64,000 bases of DNA from JAJRPT01 sp964465945 (lineage in GTDB: Bacteria; Bacteroidota; Ignavibacteria; Kapaibacteriales; UBA2268): contig CAYXMM010000006.1 in the NCBI GenBank assembly GCA_964465945.1, positions 1 to 64,000 of the forward strand, written 5' to 3'. Shown one piece after another: positions 54,594-63,773 of this stretch (position 1 is the first letter of the stretch; every line of letters starts with the position of its first letter). The translations under genes and the position numbers were made by a program. The notes under the pieces were generated by a model. The model did no database searches. It worked only from the letters and a program-made list of their open reading frames with translations, and was not told where the DNA came from.

Positions 54594-56042
54594 TTATTTT
54601 TTTTTTAGTTTTAGTTGTTCTTTTGAAATTTCTACTATATTTTTTAGTATTATATTTCTTCTTATTGCTTTAATGTCAATATCTTGCGTGTAGTTTAAAC
54701 TTAATATTTGTACTTTGTTAATTTTTCTTACAATTTCTTCTAATCCATCTAAGTTCTTGACAACATTGAAATGTAAATTAAATTCTTTCAAGATTTGATT
54801 ACATTCCTCATCAGTAATATCATAGTAATTAAAGATAATTTTTTCAGTTTCATTTTCAGTTTCATTTATATCTAAATCAATCGAATGAGCTAAATTGTTT
54901 GTTAGAACTAAAATTTCCATTAATGAATTTGACGCTAATCGATTTGCTCCGTGTAATCCTGAGTTAGAGCATTCCCCAATTGCATATAAGTTCTCAATAT
55001 TTGTTCGGCAGTTCAAGTCAATATCTATCCCACCGCAGAGATAGTGTGCCGCTGGAGCAATTGGAATTAAATCTATGTTCATATCAATATTTTTATTTTT
55101 GAAATATTGGAATATACTTGGGAATTTCAATTCCATTTCTCCAATATTCCTGCAATCTAAATACACTCTCTTTTTATTAATATATATTTCATTATAAATT
55201 GCTTCTGAAAGCATATCTCTTGGTGCAAGTTCTTCCTTATCTAACTTTCCTTTCAAGAAGTAAACTTCATCTTCATTGAGAAGTTTTGCGCCTTCGCCTC
55301 TTATTGCTTCCGTTATCAAAAATGTAGTGTTATCATTGCTAAAATAAGCAGTTGGATGAAATTGGATATAGTTCATATTGCTAATCGTTGCATCTATTTC
55401 ATTTGCAAGTGATATTCCACCACCAATATTAAATTCTGTCCCTGTTCTTCTTTCAAAAAGTCCGCTTATGCCACCAGTAGCAACGATAGTTGATTTTGAA
55501 TAAATTAGCGAAGTTTTATTATTATATCCATCATAAACAACCGCTCCCACACATTTATTATTCTTTTTTAAAAGTTTTAAAGGTTGTTGATATTCTAATA
55601 TTTCTATTTTACAATCATTGAAAAACGAATCTATGGACTTCATAATTTCAAAGCCAGTTCGGTCGGTCTTGTAATAAATTCTATTTTTTGAATGTCCTCC
55701 TTCCAATCGTTTTTGATATTGTCCATCAACTTTATAAAAGTCAAATCCAATATGATTAAGTACTTCAATGCTTTTGGCAGAGTTTTTAATAATTTCGTTC
55801 ACGCTAAATAGATCATTTTCCCATTTTCCTGCATTCATTGTGTCGGTTATATGGCTTTCAATATCGTTTACTTCAGTGCTAATTGCCACCCCTCCTTGTG
55901 CGAGCATACTATTATTCTCAATTGAATTAGTTATAACAGATATTTTTATATCGCCACCAAACTTATTATATAACAAAATTGCAGATAACTTCCCGGCGAG
56001 TCCCGACCCAAGAATTAAAACATCTACATTTTTAGTTTCCAT
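54594..56042 (-). CDS. nadB: L-aspartate oxidase
   Basis: NadB oxidises L-aspartate to iminoaspartate with FAD, feeding NadA. The 482-residue protein has the FAD-binding start DVLILGSGLAGKLSAILLYN, GGISGLFERRTGTEFNIGGG-type FAD loop (split), YIQFHPTAYF, EAIRGEGAKLLNE, APAAHYLCGGIDIDL and NRLASNSLMEILV. It is somewhat shorter than E. coli NadB (540) at the C-terminus. It is upstream of the cytochrome c/nosZ run with a 274-base spacer that has no clear terminator. Confidence 0.96.
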   Translation of the reverse strand: METKNVDVLILGSGLAGKLSAILLYNKFGGDIKISVITNSIENNSMLAQGGVAISTEVNDIESHITDTMNAGKWENDLFSVNEIIKNSAKSIEVLNHIGFDFYKVDGQYQKRLEGGHSKNRIYYKTDRTGFEIMKSIDSFFNDCKIEILEYQQPLKLLKKNNKCVGAVVYDGYNNKTSLIYSKSTIVATGGISGLFERRTGTEFNIGGGISLANEIDATISNMNYIQFHPTAYFSNDNTTFLITEAIRGEGAKLLNEDEVYFLKGKLDKEELAPRDMLSEAIYNEIYINKKRVYLDCRNIGEMELKFPSIFQYFKNKNIDMNIDLIPIAPAAHYLCGGIDIDLNCRTNIENLYAIGECSNSGLHGANRLASNSLMEILVLTNNLAHSIDLDINETENETEKIIFNYYDITDEECNQILKEFNLHFNVVKNLDGLEEIVRKINKVQILSLNYTQDIDIKAIRRNIILKNIVEISKEQLKLKKK

Positions 56043-56278
56043 CTTTCAACTTTCATTCATAAATAAAAATCAAAATTAAGAAGAAGAATTAAGAAAATGG
56101 AGTGTTTTTGTTCGCTTATTTGAGAAATAATTACTAGTTTCTAAATTTATTATTTTAACTAATTTATTGCATTCTAATAAATTATTTCTTAATTTGCTAA
56201 AAATATTATGAAGTTTTAAAATTATTAATGGTAGAAAAGTGTGAATAAATTGCTATTTTACTATTTCTTGGAGATATT

Positions 56279-58897
56279 ATGTTTAATTTATTTATTAATC
56301 TAATTAAAAAAAGACAATATTTATTCCTATTTTCATTTATAATGTTCATTTACTTTTTGCTTACTACAAATTCTGTAAATGCACAATTTCAAATTAGAGA
56401 TGTATATGGAAATAAACTGCCTACTCCATCTTGGCCACCACCAGATTCATTATTTGAGGACGACAAATTTATAATTTGGTTCAATAGAGATGTAACTAAT
56501 AAACAATTTATAAATGATAATTGGTATTATCATTATCACCCACCATCTGCTATTGGTGGGAATAACAATACAATTCAATCATTTTTTTCTATACCAGGTT
56601 GTTATGATGTAGATTTAACATTTTTAAACCAACTATTAAAAGATACTAATTTAGTAAATTTTTTGTATGGATTAAATTTAGAACAATTTTGCCAAGTATC
56701 TAACTTTATGCCAATTCAAGACTCACTTTCCTTTACAAGAAATGGGGATACAGTTTTAACACCAGAATTTTGGAATTGCTACGAAGTAACATTATCAGAA
56801 ACAAGCCCATATTCTCCTGTCCAAGCAGTTCAAACTTTAAACATTTTCTTCGGTGGAAATCAAATTTCTTATGCTGAGTTATGTTCAAAAGGTCATTTAA
56901 ATTCTTGTGATTTTGATAATAGCGATAGACCCAACGATGTCACACCTATATCAGCATTTTTAAATGATGAACCAGAAAATGATATAGTTTATAGGCAAAA
57001 TATACTAAGAGCTTGGAGCTTAGCAAATGCATCAAATGAGGTAAAAGTTGGTATTGTTGATTCTGGGATAAATCCAAGTCCAGATAAACAAAATAGAATT
57101 GGCGGGAATTATCATGTAATTAAAAATTCAACAAATTATACCGACCCTGAAGGGCATGGAACAGGGGTATCAGGTATCATTGGTAATAAGAATAATAATG
57201 GCGCATTTCCTGGCGTAGCAGGTGGTTGTGATGCTTTTAATTCTGATGGTATTATAATGTATAACTTAAAACTAGATAATGAAGCAACTAACTTAAGAGT
57301 ATATAATCTCGCAGATGCTTGGCTTTATGCAATTAAAAATACTAATGGAAATGATGAAGGGTTTAAGGTTGATATAGTAAATTTAAGTACTGGAATAAGG
57401 ACATATAGTGAAACTGTAAGAAGAATATTAGATTATGGTTATAGATTAGGAGTAATTAATATTACTGCATCAGGAAATGCAGGTGATAATTTATTAAATT
57501 TCAATCAATATCCTCCAATGTACGAACAAAATAAAATATTAGTTGTTGGAAGTTATACAACATTTAGAAATAAATCAACTATTGAAAATGAAAAATATGA
57601 TTTCATATATCCTGTTTATAGATCAGCTTTTACGTCATATGGTAGTGTTTTAGATTTACTTGGAAGTGGTGAGGTAGGGAAATTACAAATTAGAACTAGT
57701 GAATATACAGATGATCCTATTATATTAGATTACTCAGCAATTTTAAGTAATGGTACAAGTGCAGCTTCCCCTTATGTAGCAGGTGTCGTTGCTTTAATGA
57801 TGTCTAAAATCATTGAAGACGAACCAGAAAATATTGATTTGCCTTTAGCACCTGAGGATTTTGAGGGCTTGTTAAGTATTTCTGCTTTTGACTGTAAATA
57901 TGAAAATCCCAATTCATTTATTGATACAATAGGATATGATGAGAAAACTGGATACGGAGTATTAAAAGCTGATACTTGCCTAATGTATATGGAAAATCCA
58001 TATGTTTTAAGACATTTTACGTCGGAATGTGGTGATTGTGAAGGTGAATTAGTTGAAGAAAAGCAAGAATTTATAGTTATTGATAATGATGTTAAATTTG
58101 ATGGCTTAATAAGTTTAGCACCTACATCAAAAGACATACAATATGTTGCCGACCGATACAGAGTTAGTAAAACTATTTCTATTGGGGATTTAGATATAGA
58201 TGAAGGTTTACTAAAAGCTAGGATTTGGGGATTAGGAGGAAGAGAACCTGGCACAGATAACAAAACAATTGGATGGAATGGTGTTCAACCTAGAACAAAT
58301 GTAAACTCTTATACTGTTTATAATGATGAAGGGGGCTATTGTAGGGTAGTTGGTAATTCTGATGATGGCGACTCTGATTTTAACCATAATAATATTAGAG
58401 ATATTGCATATAGGAATAATTTAACAACTAATGATGTATTTACAATTGAAACGTTTGTATATGAAGTTTTTAGTGCCACAATTTCTATTAATGGTGATCT
58501 AACTATAGGAAATTCAATTGATTTTTTCCCTTGTGAACCTGAAGAAGTTAAATATCGTTTTACTGTTTGGGGAGAAACACCAATTCAATTAAATATTGAA
58601 AAAAATAAAACATCAATTAATTTTAAAAATGAAATTAATGTAAGATGTGAAACGTTAGATCTATTAAATAACAATATTCTATCCGTTTATTATTCTATGG
58701 GTAAATTTGAACCAGTTGAAATAAATGTTTATGACTTAAAAGGGAATTTATTAAAGACAGAAAGAAAACATACTTGGAATAACCAACCTGAACAAAAAGT
58801 TTATATTGAACTAAACAACTTAAATAGCGGAATATACTTAATTGAGGTTAAATCAAATTCAGCTTATGGTTCTACCAAATTTACATTTACAAAATAA
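56279..58897 (+). CDS. Subtilisin-like serine protease, T9SS cargo
   Basis: The 872-residue protein has an N-terminal hydrophobic signal segment (about residues 13-34), a long N-terminal region and an S8 peptidase domain with the full triad: Asp in VGIVDSGIN (about 260), His in EGHGTGVSGIIGN (about 293) and Ser in LSNGTSAASPYVAGVVALM (about 490). The C-terminus has a T9SS type A-like domain (VEINVYDLKGNLLKT, LNSGIYLIEVKS, TKFTFTK). GGAG lies 7 bases before the ATG. It should be a secreted or surface protease. It starts a two-gene plus-strand run. Confidence 0.92.
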   Translation: MFNLFINLIKKRQYLFLFSFIMFIYFLLTTNSVNAQFQIRDVYGNKLPTPSWPPPDSLFEDDKFIIWFNRDVTNKQFINDNWYYHYHPPSAIGGNNNTIQSFFSIPGCYDVDLTFLNQLLKDTNLVNFLYGLNLEQFCQVSNFMPIQDSLSFTRNGDTVLTPEFWNCYEVTLSETSPYSPVQAVQTLNIFFGGNQISYAELCSKGHLNSCDFDNSDRPNDVTPISAFLNDEPENDIVYRQNILRAWSLANASNEVKVGIVDSGINPSPDKQNRIGGNYHVIKNSTNYTDPEGHGTGVSGIIGNKNNNGAFPGVAGGCDAFNSDGIIMYNLKLDNEATNLRVYNLADAWLYAIKNTNGNDEGFKVDIVNLSTGIRTYSETVRRILDYGYRLGVINITASGNAGDNLLNFNQYPPMYEQNKILVVGSYTTFRNKSTIENEKYDFIYPVYRSAFTSYGSVLDLLGSGEVGKLQIRTSEYTDDPIILDYSAILSNGTSAASPYVAGVVALMMSKIIEDEPENIDLPLAPEDFEGLLSISAFDCKYENPNSFIDTIGYDEKTGYGVLKADTCLMYMENPYVLRHFTSECGDCEGELVEEKQEFIVIDNDVKFDGLISLAPTSKDIQYVADRYRVSKTISIGDLDIDEGLLKARIWGLGGREPGTDNKTIGWNGVQPRTNVNSYTVYNDEGGYCRVVGNSDDGDSDFNHNNIRDIAYRNNLTTNDVFTIETFVYEVFSATISINGDLTIGNSIDFFPCEPEEVKYRFTVWGETPIQLNIEKNKTSINFKNEINVRCETLDLLNNNILSVYYSMGKFEPVEINVYDLKGNLLKTERKHTWNNQPEQKVYIELNNLNSGIYLIEVKSNSAYGSTKFTFTK

Positions 58898-58906
58898 GGT
58901 GATGAA

Positions 58907-60262
58907 ATGAAAACTCTAATAATATTAATACTTTTATCATTAAACACTTATTCTCAAGAATATGTTACTCCTGAAGAACTTGAAGAGGGCTGGGGCTTTG
59001 GGTATAATCATGTATTTCAAAATCTAAAATCTCAACCGAAAAATGTGATAAACAATTTCTTTTTATTACCTAATGAAAAACGAATATACGTAAATACACG
59101 AATTTTAGATTCTCTGAATTTTAAATATTTAAGTTATAATTTTAATATTGAATCAAATGAAATAATTAAGCCAGATTGGAATTTACGCACTTTTTGTTCT
59201 TTAAATAGTGAATATTGTGTTTTTTACAAAGATTATATAAATTTATTGATCAATGGTGAGCTAAAATATAATCTATGTAATAAAGAATGTAACAGAATTA
59301 ATGATTATAATTGTTATATAGGAGAGAAAATTGTTAAAAATGAAAAAGGAGTTTTTACATATTTAATAAAAAATATGGATAGTGGAAAAAATGAAGTCTA
59401 TAAAGTAGATATATTAAAGTTAATTGAAACAAATTGCCCCGAATATGAATATATAGCAACAACGGATCTTAAAAATGATTACCCACAAAATATTATAAAT
59501 AAATTTCATTTTCCTATAAATTCGGTTGATTTTATAGTTGAACCAATTTATGAATATAACTACACAAGTGGTTTTAAATTATATAAAAATTTTCAATTTA
59601 AAAAGCAAGTAACTTTACCTAAAAAAGATACTTGGAGTTTTTCAAGTATGTTTGAATTTAGCAATGATGATGACTTTTATCTTGGAAATTCTTATGCTGT
59701 TGGGAAAGAGGGTGATGTTTATTGTTGGGTAACATATAGAGATTCAACAGAACTATATGAAGAAGAAACACCTTATACAAGCGAGGTAGCACGTGAAGCC
59801 CGAGATGCATCAGGAATTTATAGAATAGATACAAACGGACAAAATGCAGTTCAACTTGTGAGAAGTTGGTCATATAACCCGGGTGGCTTGCAAATAAGTG
59901 GCGATGGGGAAACAATCTATTATGCTTATATATTGCCAGATAGTACATCTGCAATTATGAAAATGGATAGATATGGTAAAAACAAAGAAATAGTATTCAA
60001 ACTCGACCCAGAAATATTAAACATTGAAAAGCAAATACTTACACCTAAAATCTACCCCAATCCCGCCAGCGAGAGCATAACAATATCGGGTATTGAAAAT
60101 GGCAAAGCAATAATCTACAATAGCATAGGTCAGAAGTTAATAGAACAAGATATAACAAGCACCAGCGAAATAAACATTAGTAATTTACAAAGTGGCATTT
60201 ACATAATTAAATTAGAAAATGCAGGAAATATTACTTTTGAAAAATTAATGGTGGGTAGATAA
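58907..60262 (+). CDS. T9SS type A sorting domain protein of unknown function
   Basis: The 451-residue protein has a signal peptide (about residues 1-15) and a C-terminal T9SS type A domain: PKIYPNPASESITISGIEN, AIIYNSIGQKLIEQ, NLQSGIYIIKLEN, ending FEKLMVGR. The middle is beta-rich, with DGETIYYAYILPD and GEKIVKNEKGVF hinting at a propeller-like fold, but no enzyme motif is visible. It begins 10 bases after the subtilase gene and may be its partner. The last 240 bases use more GC-rich codons than the rest. Confidence 0.82.
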   Translation: MKTLIILILLSLNTYSQEYVTPEELEEGWGFGYNHVFQNLKSQPKNVINNFFLLPNEKRIYVNTRILDSLNFKYLSYNFNIESNEIIKPDWNLRTFCSLNSEYCVFYKDYINLLINGELKYNLCNKECNRINDYNCYIGEKIVKNEKGVFTYLIKNMDSGKNEVYKVDILKLIETNCPEYEYIATTDLKNDYPQNIINKFHFPINSVDFIVEPIYEYNYTSGFKLYKNFQFKKQVTLPKKDTWSFSSMFEFSNDDDFYLGNSYAVGKEGDVYCWVTYRDSTELYEEETPYTSEVAREARDASGIYRIDTNGQNAVQLVRSWSYNPGGLQISGDGETIYYAYILPDSTSAIMKMDRYGKNKEIVFKLDPEILNIEKQILTPKIYPNPASESITISGIENGKAIIYNSIGQKLIEQDITSTSEINISNLQSGIYIIKLENAGNITFEKLMVGR

Positions 60263-60307
60263 GTAGGTAATAAAAATATAGTTAGAATAATTTTTGTATA
60301 TTAATTC

Positions 60308-60342
60308 ATCCTCTCAAGGCGTTGGCTTTGGGAGGATTTTTT
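60308..60342 (+). terminator. Terminator of the subtilase run
   Basis: ATCCTCTCAA (60308-60317) pairs with TTGGGAGGAT (60328-60337) with one G-U pair, 10-base loop, followed by TTTTTT. It lies between converging genes. Confidence 0.88.
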
Positions 60343-60667
60343 AATTAGAAACAATCTTCAAGCCAATTATAGAACAAATTAATGTTGTAAGGAAAAACAT
60401 CCTAAGGAAAGTTGCCGGCTCTTTAAAAACAAATATTCCAACTAAAACAGTTCCAACAGCACCTATCCCCGTCCAAACAGCATAAGCAGTGCCTATTGGC
60501 AATGTTTCTGTTGCTTTGACTAACAAACCCATACTAATACTAAGTGCAATTAAAAATCCACCATACCATAAATACATTTCCGTTCCAGTGCTACCTTTCG
60601 CCTTACCTAAGCAGAACGCAAACGCAACTTCAAACAAGCCAGCAATTATTAATATTATCCAATTCAT
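60341..60667 (-). CDS. gdx: SMR-family exporter, Gdx/SugE type
   Basis: The 108-residue protein has four transmembrane helices and the SMR glutamate (Glu13 in AGLFEVAFAFCLGKAKG). LPIGTAYAVWTGIGAVGTVLVGIFVFKEPA is the pattern of the Gdx (SugE) branch rather than EmrE, so guanidinium/H+ antiport is the expected activity. It is a single gene, as expected for dual-topology homodimers. No guanidine riboswitch is visible in the short leader. Confidence 0.9.
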   Translation of the reverse strand: MNWIILIIAGLFEVAFAFCLGKAKGSTGTEMYLWYGGFLIALSISMGLLVKATETLPIGTAYAVWTGIGAVGTVLVGIFVFKEPATFLRMFFLTTLICSIIGLKIVSN

Positions 60668-60687
60668 TTAATTTTTATTTTTAATAT

Positions 60688-60708
60688 AAAAAAAGGGCTT
60701 TCGCCCTT
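60688..60708 (-). terminator. Terminator of the outer-membrane barrel gene
   Basis: AAGGGC and GCCCTT (60708-60693, minus strand) close a GAAA tetraloop and are followed by a U-run. It separates the barrel gene from the exporter gene. Confidence 0.88.
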
Positions 60709-60719
60709 ATTTGTAAAAT

Positions 60720-61415
60720 TTATCTACCGAATTTAATAGCATAACCAAATCCCAACCTTACATAAGGCAAGCCCTTCATTCCAAATAGGTCTTCATATAA
60801 GTTATTAAACTTATATGTATATGTTCTAGTTTGCATAGAAACGGCATCTTTAGCGTCAACGGCTGCAATAAAAGGGTCAACGCTTGCTATTGAGTAACCC
60901 AATTCAAGCGACCAAGTGAAACCATTACTGCTTATATTAGTCCAGCCAATTTTTGGAGTGATTAATGTGCTTGTAACTGTTTCTTCCAAACGTCCATCAA
61001 CAATTGCAACTTCACCTTCTCCTTCATTTTGAAAAGACTTCGTTGACCCATGAATATTTGTAAATAATACATCTTTTGAATCTGTTGCGTAATCCACACC
61101 TAAAAAGAAGCCATGACCATCGCCACCAAAATAATATTTAAGTCCAATATCGAAAGTTGATGCATTCATATCAAAATCTGACTTTAAACCAGCAATTGGT
61201 AATTTTCCAAAGGAAAATGGCAACATAGAATAACCAATCCTAACGGCAAGTTTATTTTTATTAAATGGTAATGTATATTCTACATCTCCACCTATACCAT
61301 TTTGAAAGCCGCCAGTTGCCTGAATACGCAATGCTCTATTTCCCCCTGTTAATTGCGAAAATGATAATGAGGAAGAAACAACAAATAAAATTGCAACTAA
61401 TAATACTTTTTTCAT
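60720..61415 (-). CDS. Outer-membrane beta-barrel protein
   Basis: The 231-residue protein has a signal peptide (residues 1-20) and a barrel-type sequence of alternating strands with Gly/aromatic residues (LAVRIGYSMLPFSFG, DIGLKYYFGGDGHGFFLGVDY, FTWSLELGYSIASVDP) ending with YVRLGFGYAIKFGR. Such small barrels are common in the Bacteroidota outer membrane. There is no specific function. It has its own terminator. Confidence 0.8.
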   Translation of the reverse strand: MKKVLLVAILFVVSSSLSFSQLTGGNRALRIQATGGFQNGIGGDVEYTLPFNKNKLAVRIGYSMLPFSFGKLPIAGLKSDFDMNASTFDIGLKYYFGGDGHGFFLGVDYATDSKDVLFTNIHGSTKSFQNEGEGEVAIVDGRLEETVTSTLITPKIGWTNISSNGFTWSLELGYSIASVDPFIAAVDAKDAVSMQTRTYTYKFNNLYEDLFGMKGLPYVRLGFGYAIKFGR

Positions 61416-61512
61416 AAAAGTCCCCTCTATTTTTTATAAATTTAATTTACTAATTTACAAACTTATTTTCAATTTTGAAATAATTGAAGTAGAAATTGTT
61501 GTAAATAACACA

Positions 61513-61536
61513 AACAAGGGGCGCTAGCCCCTTGTT
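61513..61536 (-). terminator. Terminator-like hairpin after the metalloprotease gene
   Basis: A perfect 10-bp GC-rich stem (AACAAGGGGC/GCCCCTTGTT) closes a GCTA loop. The U-run on the minus strand is poor, so termination efficiency is uncertain. Confidence 0.65.
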
Positions 61537-61549
61537 ATAAATAAATTGT

Positions 61550-63319
61550 TTATTTTAAATACACTAATTTTTCTGAATGTAGAGAATTACCTATTCTTAA
61601 TACACATAGGTAAACTCCGCTACTCAGATTGTCGGATTCTAAGTCGTATTGATAAGTGCCGGGACTTAGTTCTTTGTCTTTAAATATAACAATCACTTCC
61701 TTACCGAGATTGTCAAGCAAAACTAAGGAGCATATACTCCTTTCGCCAATTTCAACCGTTGCCAATGCCTTCCCAGATGTTGGGTTGGGAGATAATGTTA
61801 GTTTGTCGGAATAATTGATAACATTTTCTGAATTTTCAAAGCTTTGCTTAGAAGAAGAAGAGCAATTAACATTATCAATAAAAGCATGAAATTCAGAACC
61901 TGATTTGGCTTGAAAACCCGGACCTATACGAATTTCATTGCCTGCCCTAAAAGTTACTTCTGCATTTGGCTCTATTATATATGTAGATTCAACATCTAAT
62001 TTTTCAAATGCAACTAAATCTGCAATGTCATATTCATCAACTATATTATCATCTGTCATATAATAATTGGTTGGCGTAACAACAAGGTTTTTCATTTCAA
62101 TTTCTGTTTCATCTAATACACGAGCATTATCTTCCCTAGATGTTGTACCCATTGCTACGCCACCATAGGTAACATTAGGATTAGACCAATAGTTAATTCT
62201 GCTTGCACCACAACTGTTATATGACATAATTGTTCTCCAACTACCAGGTGAATAGCAGAATCCATGTCCGTAAGCAAATGGAATATTATAATAATTGTTG
62301 TGTGCACCATAATCGTGTCTAGCACCCATTAAGTGTCCTAATTCATGAGCAAATGTATAGTTTGAAGTTAAATAAGTTCCATTAGCTTCCACCATACAAA
62401 ATGCTTCTTCTTTTGCTTCAGCATATATTACTCTTCCTACTCCCGCAAAGCCAGAATTACCTACTATTAGAACAACCATATCTGCTGAATAAATTTCACG
62501 TAGACTGTGTAATTCGTCCATATAGCCATCATTTTTATTTTGCAGTCTAATTAAATCTGTAGGAAACTGTTGATTCCCGTGGTATTTCAAATAAGCAACT
62601 TGTGTTGTGTGAGATTCCATATAATTAGTTAAAACTGTTCTAACAAGATTAACTCTCTGATTTATTTGGCTATTTTCGTATGATTCATTAGCTAACTGAA
62701 CAGCAAGTTTTATATCGTCATTTATATCCGATACACCTCCTCTAACATCATAAGCTTCAGGAGTATATGCAACTAATATGTTAGTGTGACATTCTATTAA
62801 AGTTGAGAGTAACTTGTTATTACTTTTTTCTTTTTTTTCAGATTTTTCTATTATCTCAAACGTATTTAAAGAACAATCTTCATCCCTTATTTCTGCTTTG
62901 TTAATTGAAAACAAAATATGCAACTTTTCTTCAATTGGCTTTAATTCGTATATTTTGTTATTTACATTAAAATATCCTCTTAACGTTTTGTTTTTATAGA
63001 GAAATGTTCCATAAATTTCAATATTATTTGTTTTAAATTTTACAAAATTTTCTTCTTTTTCAAAAGAACCTGTTACTTCAATTGAATCCTCTAATTCAAC
63101 AATATAGGTTTCTTTAAAATTTATCTCAGATAATTCTATAAAGTATATTTTTTCAACAAACTTCATATTTTGAATTTTTTCTATATATATTTTTCCATCA
63201 TTAGACAATTCTGAAATAGAAGATTTGTAAAAAAGAATTTTGTCGGATGAATGTAATGTATTATTACTAATAACAAGTATAATAAACATTACAATCATGT
63301 AAATTTTATTAAAAATCAT
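61550..63319 (-). CDS. Reprolysin-like zinc metalloprotease, T9SS cargo
   Basis: The 589-residue protein has a signal peptide (about residues 7-24), an N-terminal prodomain-like region and an M12B-type peptidase domain with HELGHLMGARHDYG (about residue 325) and the Met-turn IMSYNSCG. A linker of the 'coathanger stack' type (AEVTFRAGNEIRIGPGF) leads to a T9SS type A domain (TLSPNPTSGKALA, LLDNLGKEVIVIF, LSSGVYLCVLRIG). It should be a secreted protease. It overlaps the upstream lipoprotein gene by 11 bases; ATG at 63298 is another possible start. Confidence 0.92.
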   Translation of the reverse strand: MIFNKIYMIVMFIILVISNNTLHSSDKILFYKSSISELSNDGKIYIEKIQNMKFVEKIYFIELSEINFKETYIVELEDSIEVTGSFEKEENFVKFKTNNIEIYGTFLYKNKTLRGYFNVNNKIYELKPIEEKLHILFSINKAEIRDEDCSLNTFEIIEKSEKKEKSNNKLLSTLIECHTNILVAYTPEAYDVRGGVSDINDDIKLAVQLANESYENSQINQRVNLVRTVLTNYMESHTTQVAYLKYHGNQQFPTDLIRLQNKNDGYMDELHSLREIYSADMVVLIVGNSGFAGVGRVIYAEAKEEAFCMVEANGTYLTSNYTFAHELGHLMGARHDYGAHNNYYNIPFAYGHGFCYSPGSWRTIMSYNSCGASRINYWSNPNVTYGGVAMGTTSREDNARVLDETEIEMKNLVVTPTNYYMTDDNIVDEYDIADLVAFEKLDVESTYIIEPNAEVTFRAGNEIRIGPGFQAKSGSEFHAFIDNVNCSSSSKQSFENSENVINYSDKLTLSPNPTSGKALATVEIGERSICSLVLLDNLGKEVIVIFKDKELSPGTYQYDLESDNLSSGVYLCVLRIGNSLHSEKLVYLK

Positions 63320-63773
63320 AGCTATCCCTTTTCATTAATATATAGTTATTTAATTTTATAAACTCTTCGGGAAGTACTCCATACTTAAGATAAATTACCC
63401 TGAAATTTGTTGTGATATACATTTCATAACATCCTTCATCAACAATGTTACATTCTGAAATATAATTATCACTTTTAATTTTATTGAAATCAATAAAATT
63501 TACTAAAGTGTCAATGATGTTGTCTGAAATAGAGTAAGATTTATTAATAACTGGTAAGCTACTAGATTCATCTACATTTGTTTTTTTAGTGTAAACTGAA
63601 TCTTTATCAATTTTAAATTCAAACTTACAATAAGTTAAACTATCACATTCTCCATTTATTCTAATTTGTTTAATTAACAAAATCACCTCTTCCTGTTGCT
63701 GTGTTGCTGGTTCTTCATCATTGCAGGAAAAGGTTAAGATTGCTATTGCTATTGTTATTATTAGATTTTTCAT
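63309..63773 (-). CDS. Small lipoprotein coupled to the metalloprotease
   Basis: The 154-residue protein has a lipobox (TFSCNDEEP, Cys about residue 17) and a mature beta-rich region with four further cysteines (CDSLTYCKFEF, CNIVDEGC). I recognise no family. It overlaps the metalloprotease gene by 11 bases and the upstream gene by ATGA, so the three are translated from one transcript. A role as protease inhibitor or chaperone is possible by analogy, but unproven. Confidence 0.72.
   Translation of the reverse strand: MKNLIITIAIAILTFSCNDEEPATQQQEEVILLIKQIRINGECDSLTYCKFEFKIDKDSVYTKKTNVDESSSLPVINKSYSISDNIIDTLVNFIDFNKIKSDNYISECNIVDEGCYEMYITTNFRVIYLKYGVLPEEFIKLNNYILMKRDSYDF

Noticed and set aside
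56106..56200. Inverted repeat AGAAATAATT/AATTATTTCT upstream of the subtilase gene
   Set aside because: The arms are only A/T except one base each and the spacing is loose; no better than background.
60668..60719. Guanidine riboswitch before the Gdx-type exporter
   Set aside because: The leader contains only a terminator hairpin with a GAAA loop and no ACGG/ACGR hairpin pair or ykkC core.
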